From NCBI GenBank assembly GCA_902526435.1, contig CABZLA010000010.1, forward strand, positions 1 through 43,706: a DNA stretch of 43,706 bases. Direction: 5' to 3'. The position numbers were made by a program, and so were the translations under genes. The notes below the pieces were generated by a model. It made no database searches and was not told the origin of the DNA. It saw nothing but the letters and a program-made list of their open reading frames with translations. Shown one piece after another: positions 40,048-43,706 of this stretch (the stretch's first letter is position 1; the number at the start of each line of letters is the position of its first letter). Source of the DNA: an uncultured Prochlorococcus sp. Lineage in GTDB: Bacteria > Cyanobacteriota > Cyanobacteriia > PCC-6307 > Cyanobiaceae.

Positions 40048-40662
40048 CTAGATAAGTTTCTGTATTGTATTTATCCATAACTTTTGATTATCTGAATTAT
40101 CTAAAATTACATCTGAAAATTTAGATTTATCTTCATAATTTAATTGAAGATTTATAATTTTCTCTGCTTCATTATCACTAATTTTATTTCTTGACATAAG
40201 TCTTTTCTTTTGAATTTCTTTTGGACATTTTACTAACCATATTTCAGTACAAAGATCCGTAAATTTTGCTTCAAATAGCAAAGGTATAACTAAAAGTAAA
40301 ATTTTATTTTTTTCAAATTGGTTACATTTTTCTATCATTTTTTCTTTTATTAATGGATGAAGAAGATTTTGAATCCATTTTCTATGTATTGAATTTTCGA
40401 AAATAATTTTTTTTAATAATTCCCTGTTTATTTCATTTACTGAGGAATACTCATCAACTATTTGAGGTCCAAAATAAGCGACAACTTTTTTATAGCAATT
40501 ACTTTTCGGCTTGATAAGTTCTTTTGAATATTGATCTGCATCTAATATTGGAATGTCTCTATATTCTTTAATGTACTTAGCTATTGTAGTTTTACCACTT
40601 GCAATACCTCCAGTAAGACCTATTCTTCGTTGTTTGTTTTTTAATTTTGGTTGGATGCTCAT
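40048..40662 (-). CDS. coaE: Dephospho-CoA kinase
   Basis: CoaE phosphorylates dephospho-CoA, the last step of coenzyme A synthesis. The P-loop is GLTGGIASGKTTIAKYI (about residues 15-31). Further marks are the DADQYSKEL segment, a substrate region with HPLI (LLHPLIKEKM) and VIPLLFE. The 204 residues match the family. It is convergent with gatB (11-base gap) and divergent from argJ. Confidence 0.95.
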   Translation of the reverse strand: MSIQPKLKNKQRRIGLTGGIASGKTTIAKYIKEYRDIPILDADQYSKELIKPKSNCYKKVVAYFGPQIVDEYSSVNEINRELLKKIIFENSIHRKWIQNLLHPLIKEKMIEKCNQFEKNKILLLVIPLLFEAKFTDLCTEIWLVKCPKEIQKKRLMSRNKISDNEAEKIINLQLNYEDKSKFSDVILDNSDNQKLWINTIQKLI

Positions 40663-40736
40663 AATTTTAATAAGAATCTATATTGCAGTGATTTAATAGA
40701 AAGAATAGTTATTATGTAATTAATTTATAAAAAAGA

Positions 40737-41975
40737 TTGATTGAGTTTGAGACTAATTGGTCATTTGTCAGTGATGGTGAAGAAACGCCTGATGGTTTTT
40801 CTTTTGCAGGCATCGCTGCAGGATTAAAGGATTCTAAGAAAAAAGACTTGGCCTTAATATTAGCCCCAGAAAATAGCATTTGTAGTGGCCTGTTTACACA
40901 ATCAATAGTGCGAGCATCCTGTGTAGATATTTGCGAACAAAGGATTAAAAAGTCTTCAGGCCTCATAAGAGCGATATTAATAAACTCCGGACAAGCAAAT
41001 GCATGTACCGGGGATTTTGGTATACAACATACTTTGATTGCTACAAAGAAGGTCTCAAAATTATTAGGAATAAATGAAGAAGAAGTTTTAATGTGCTCAA
41101 CTGGTGTAATTGGTATACCAATTCAAATAAAAAAATTAATTGATAATTTGCCTAATTTGATCAAGAAGTTAAAAACAAGTAGTTTACAGAATGCTGCAGA
41201 AGCTATTTTAACAACTGATTTAGTTGACAAAAAAATAACTATCGAAACATTTATTGAAAAGAGAAAGGTAAAGATATCTGGTTTTGCAAAAGGATCAGGA
41301 ATGATTTATCCCAATATGGCTACTATGTTAGCCTTTCTTACATGTGATGTTGGTGTTGATAAAGAACATTGGGACAAGATGATTTCTATAGCTGTTAAAA
41401 AGTCTTTTAATGCTATTTCGGTGGATGGTGAAACAAGTACCAATGATGCCTTTATAGGAATAAATTCAGGAAAAAAAATTGATGAGAAATTTTTATCAAA
41501 GATTCAAACAGGTATCGATATTGTATGCCAAAGCTTGGCAAAAAATATTGCTAGAGATGGAGAAGGCGCAAATTGTTTGCTAGAGGTTTTGGTTGAGGGA
41601 GCAAAGAATAATTCAGATGCAATTAAGATAGCCAAATCTATATGTAATTCTTCACTGGTAAAAACCGCAATTCATGGTTGTGATCCAAATTGGGGCAGAA
41701 TTATTTCAGCTGCAGGTAATTCAGGAATTGATTTTATATTAGATATTATTGATTTATATATTGGAGACTTTCAGATTTTGAAAAAAGGTAAGTTAAATAA
41801 ATATGATGCTAATAAAGTAGCTAATTATATGCGGTCAAAAATGAATGGTAAATATTTAGTTGAGGATATAGTATCGATAACCCTTAATCTTAATTATGGT
41901 ACAGAAAAAGGAACTGCTTGGGGTTGTGATTTGTCTAAAAAGTATGTTGAAATAAATAGCGAATATACAACTTAG
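40737..41975 (+). CDS. argJ: Arginine biosynthesis bifunctional protein ArgJ
   Basis: ArgJ moves the acetyl group from N-acetylornithine to glutamate and can also acetylate glutamate, closing the cyclic arginine pathway. The precursor is cut before Thr196 in PNMATMLAF, which becomes the nucleophile. HGCDPNWGRI and the C-terminus GTAWGCDLSKKYVEINSEYTT are typical. The 412 residues match the family. The start is TTG at 40737. About 1.2 kb downstream there is a second, diverged copy of its last codons, so the 3' end may have been replaced by an insertion. Confidence 0.96.
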   Translation: MIEFETNWSFVSDGEETPDGFSFAGIAAGLKDSKKKDLALILAPENSICSGLFTQSIVRASCVDICEQRIKKSSGLIRAILINSGQANACTGDFGIQHTLIATKKVSKLLGINEEEVLMCSTGVIGIPIQIKKLIDNLPNLIKKLKTSSLQNAAEAILTTDLVDKKITIETFIEKRKVKISGFAKGSGMIYPNMATMLAFLTCDVGVDKEHWDKMISIAVKKSFNAISVDGETSTNDAFIGINSGKKIDEKFLSKIQTGIDIVCQSLAKNIARDGEGANCLLEVLVEGAKNNSDAIKIAKSICNSSLVKTAIHGCDPNWGRIISAAGNSGIDFILDIIDLYIGDFQILKKGKLNKYDANKVANYMRSKMNGKYLVEDIVSITLNLNYGTEKGTAWGCDLSKKYVEINSEYTT

Positions 41976-42001
41976 GCTAAAGTACATTTATAGCAAGGCT
42001 T

Positions 42002-42085
42002 GAGGAGGTTATAGATCTCTTGCTGAGAGTAGACATACGACTGACTTTTATCCTATTTTTTTTATCACAAGCTAGACTGAAATAA
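42002..42085 (+). promoter_or_regulatory. Strong Shine-Dalgarno and possible 21-residue leader ORF
   Basis: A GAGGAGG sequence at 42002-42008 is a much better ribosome site than any other I noticed in this window. It lies 11 bases before a TTG at 42020 that opens 21 codons (MLRVDIRLTFILFFLSQARLK). The TAA at 42083-42085 shares one base with the ATG of the sulfotransferase gene (TAATG), the same coupling seen at efp/accB. Nearby inverted repeats are AGCAAG (41992-41997) with CTTGCT (42019-42024), and CTCT (42017-42020) with AGAG (42026-42029); the two stems overlap and cannot form together. Translation is unproven. Confidence 0.25.
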
Positions 42086-42726
42086 TGATAATTTCACATC
42101 AACATAAATTTATTTTTTTCAGTAATCCCAAAACTGGCTCTGAAAGTGTGAGATTACTTTTAAGGCCATACTCTAATGTAAGGATTGTTACTTTTCCCAC
42201 TAGAAATATACACAATCCTTTTTATAGTCATATCACTCCAAAAGAGACGCGTGAAATTTTTGTTTCTCGAAAATGGGATTTTAGCTCATACCAAAAGTTT
42301 GTTTTTACTAGAAATCCTTGGAAAAGAATTGTTTCTATTTTCTTAATGATAAAAAGACTAGATCAATCTAATCAAACAACTTTTAAAGACTGGCTGCAGA
42401 CAATTGATAATCAAGGTATTGGAGGCGGAGGTTTCGATTCTGCAAGATGGAGAAAGTATGGTACTTATTCAATAGATAATTATGTTGGCGATGGGAGTGG
42501 AAAATTTTTAGTAGATAAGATTTTTCGATTAGAAGATATAAATGATTGTTTAATGCCTTTCTTAAAAAAACTAAATTTAGAAAATTTACCTCAAAGTATT
42601 CCATTTATTAATAAAGGATCCAATAACGAAAATATCGAAGAATGGTATGACTCTAGTTCACGCAAAATAATAGAGAAATTATTTCATTATGAAATAGTTC
42701 ATTTTAATTATAGATTTAAAAAATAA
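42085..42726 (+). CDS. Sulfotransferase family protein
   Basis: A 213-residue protein with the two PAPS-binding signatures of the sulfotransferase-2-like group: the 5'-phosphosulfate loop SNPKTGSESVRLLL (residues 13-26) and the 3'-phosphate motif KFVFTRNPWKRIVSIF (71-86). Such enzymes add sulfate to sugars or other acceptors; in marine picocyanobacteria and their phages they are common cargo and probably alter surface glycans. The acceptor is unknown. The ATG lacks its own good ribosome site but overlaps the stop of a possible leader ORF. The gene lies between argJ and a diverged copy of the argJ 3' end, so it is probably acquired. Confidence 0.85.
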   Translation: MIISHQHKFIFFSNPKTGSESVRLLLRPYSNVRIVTFPTRNIHNPFYSHITPKETREIFVSRKWDFSSYQKFVFTRNPWKRIVSIFLMIKRLDQSNQTTFKDWLQTIDNQGIGGGGFDSARWRKYGTYSIDNYVGDGSGKFLVDKIFRLEDINDCLMPFLKKLNLENLPQSIPFINKGSNNENIEEWYDSSSRKIIEKLFHYEIVHFNYRFKK

Positions 42727-43137
42727 TTCTCTTTTTCTTTATGAAAAATTATTCACAGTATTTTAGAAAAGATATTTGGAATTTATTTGAATTGATTTAT
42801 CTGTAAGAGTTGTATTGCGAATCTCAAAAAAAGTAAATCTAAAAACTACAAATAAAATAAATACTTATATTCGCCATTACCAAAGATTAGAAATGCTAAT
42901 TCTCGTTGATTCTAAAGTTAGAAGTAGGAAACTCCCATCCCTCCTCTTAATTCAGAAGACTTGCTTTTGGTATGAATGTGATTATTTTGTGATTAATACA
43001 AAGATCACATAATTTAATCCCTATTATTTCAGTGGTTTTTGTTTAAAAATATAAAAATGTGATTATTACTTTACTGTCTGTGATTATTTTCTAAAAATTT
43101 GTTCTAGTGTTAGCAAACGATTACAGCAAGGTGTACA
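42727..43137. other. Apparent non-coding stretch with short repeats
   Basis: I see no convincing gene in these 411 bases. A 65-codon TTG-started frame (42815-43012) has no ribosome site and no recognisable pattern. The region holds three copies of TGTGATTATT (42977-42986, 43058-43067, 43079-43088), a related TGTGATTAAT at 42988, an inverted pair TGTGAT...ATCACA around 42988-43009, and a pyrimidine-rich run with CCCATCCCTCCTC at 42934-42946. It could hold a decayed gene or a small RNA. Confidence 0.5.
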
Positions 43138-43182
43138 TACTATTTGCAAAAGGCTGAAATTGATAGCGAATACACTACGTAA
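43138..43182 (+). pseudogene. argJ: Second, diverged argJ 3'-end remnant
   Basis: Fifteen codons read YYLQKAEIDSEYTT and stop. Intact argJ ends in YVEINSEYTT and stop at 41975. Over the last 28 bases, 22 match; the differences are mostly synonymous third-position changes (TAT/TAC, ACA/ACT, ACT/ACG, ATA/ATT, TAG/TAA) plus one N/D change. That pattern is what diverged coding sequence shows, not chance. The rest of the gene is missing upstream. The remnant overlaps the 3' end of the convergent gene at 43175, as a native argJ end would in such a compact genome. I infer it is the original end, displaced by an insertion. Confidence 0.75.
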
Positions 43183-43417
43183 TTTTTAGCAGCTCAATTG
43201 GTAAATATTCGTTTATGTAAAGAAAGAGGATTGAAATAGTTCCTATTACAGAACCAATAAAACTTCCAATAAAATAATTAAATATCTTGGGTTGTATGAT
43301 TTGTGAGTTTTCTCCATTTTCTATTTCAAAAGCAGGAGAATCAACAACTTTTAGGCGCTGATTAGTTTTTGGTTGTTTGAGTTGTTGGTGTCGGATGAGT
43401 GCTTCGAAATCAGGCAT
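43175..43417 (-). CDS. Small membrane protein downstream of ParA-like gene, unknown
   Basis: An 80-residue protein starting MPDFEALIRHQQLKQPKTNQ. The N-terminal ~48 residues are polar; residues about 48-68 (YFIGSFIGSVIGTISILFLYI) form one membrane segment with a GxxxG-like pattern (GSFIGSVIG). I do not know its function. Its start lies within the 3' part of the ParA-like gene (67-base overlap in another frame), and its stop overlaps the argJ remnant. Co-transcription with the ParA-like gene is likely. Confidence 0.7.
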   Translation of the reverse strand: MPDFEALIRHQQLKQPKTNQRLKVVDSPAFEIENGENSQIIQPKIFNYFIGSFIGSVIGTISILFLYINEYLPIELLKIT

Positions 43418-43706
43418 GGAATTTGAGATGCAATGGAACAGTAGGCAGACCAGCCCGTCATTCGACGAGGATCTGATCTTCCTAAATCGTCTACAGCTTC
43501 AAATACTGCATTTCCAGATGCTTCTGCTTTATCAAATGCTGAAAGTAAAGGAATAAATGTATCAAAAACGTGTAAACCGAAATTTTCTAAGGCTGCCTTA
43601 GCTTGTTGAGCTGCTTTTTGTTGTCTAAAATCTACTTTTACAATTACGACTGCATGGTTAACTTTTAAAGCATTTAATAAGCTAGCTAATTCAACGGTTA
43701 ATTCAA
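43351..43706 (-). CDS. ParA-family ATPase, C-terminal part (5' end outside window)
   Basis: The reverse strand is open from the window edge to a TAA at 43351-43353 and encodes about 117 residues. It reads VELASLLNALKVNHAVVIVKV, then AAQQAKAALENFGLHVFDTFIP and DKAEASGNAVFEAVDDLGRSDP. The layout resembles the C-terminal part of ParA/MinD-like ATPases: a strand, a helix that follows the partition-type core, IP, and a late helix with AVFE. The P-loop is outside the window. The last ~20 residues (after SIASQIP) are Ser/Asn-rich and read through the start of the next gene, so a frameshift near 43420 may have extended the protein. Confidence 0.7.
   Translation of the reverse strand, partial: ELTVELASLLNALKVNHAVVIVKVDFRQQKAAQQAKAALENFGLHVFDTFIPLLSAFDKAEASGNAVFEAVDDLGRSDPRRMTGWSAYCSIASQIPCLISKHSSDTNNSNNQKLISA

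Noticed and set aside
42815-43012. 65-codon TTG-started frame downstream of the sulfotransferase
   Set aside because: There is no ribosome site, no family-like pattern and a basic, random-looking composition. Chance frames of this length occur in AT-rich spacers.
1-43706. tRNA or rRNA genes
   Set aside because: No spacer shows a GGTTCGAATCC-like T-arm with a matching acceptor stem, and no rRNA-like stretch is present.

Overview
The window is about 43.7 kb of compact, very AT-rich bacterial chromosome. Gene content and protein style fit a picocyanobacterium, most likely Prochlorococcus marinus of a high-light clade. The supporting genes are a Gap2-type GAPDH, paired Flv1/Flv3 flavodiiron proteins, a lumenal-cyclophilin-like PPIase, a small glycine-rich RRM protein, cobalamin CbiD, and many short picocyanobacterial hypothetical genes. 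Genes sit on both strands with short gaps, and several neighbouring genes overlap at their 3' ends. TTG or GTG starts are common. I saw no tRNA, rRNA, insertion sequence or CRISPR array.

Layout. Positions 1-9.2 kb hold partial ftsY, a PP2C/RsbU-type phosphatase, argH, the RRM protein, dusA (opposite strand), an exported msrB, and a chaperone run of grpE-dnaJ-TusA-like-rsgA. Positions 9.1-18.1 kb hold ybaB-murB-murC (reverse), gap2, thiL-PPIase (reverse), efp-accB, and pdxA-SDR (reverse). Positions 18.1-20.4 kb are a cluster of poorly known genes: a 78-residue membrane protein, an HNH protein, a secreted 139-residue protein, a half-length AbrB-type membrane protein and a 65-residue soluble protein. 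Positions 20.4-27.9 kb hold a class V aminotransferase, cbiD, guaA, a PD-(D/E)XK nuclease-like protein with paired cysteines, a membrane-anchored hypothetical, a 50-residue small protein and PBP2. Positions 27.9-32.1 kb are a reverse operon flv3-flv1-FMN reductase. Positions 32.2-42.0 kb hold alaS, speA, ndk, a ThiO-like oxidase, gatB, coaE and argJ.

The last 1.7 kb is the most unusual part. Intact argJ ends at 41975. About 1.2 kb later, at 43138-43182, lies a second, diverged copy of the argJ 3' end. It keeps the reading frame, the residues SEYTT and a stop, and differs mostly at third codon positions. It abuts a conserved-looking convergent gene and a partial ParA gene. Between the two argJ ends are a sulfotransferase gene, a possible leader ORF with an unusually strong Shine-Dalgarno sequence, and about 410 bases of apparently non-coding DNA with short repeats. 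I read this as a small cargo insertion that took the 3' end of argJ as its site and left the original end behind as a scar.

Most other genes are housekeeping: protein targeting and folding, arginine biosynthesis (argH, argJ), peptidoglycan synthesis (murB, murC, PBP2), translation (efp, alaS, gatB, rsgA, dusA), cofactors (thiL, pdxA, cbiD, coaE, thiO-like) and photosynthetic electron overflow (flv1/flv3).
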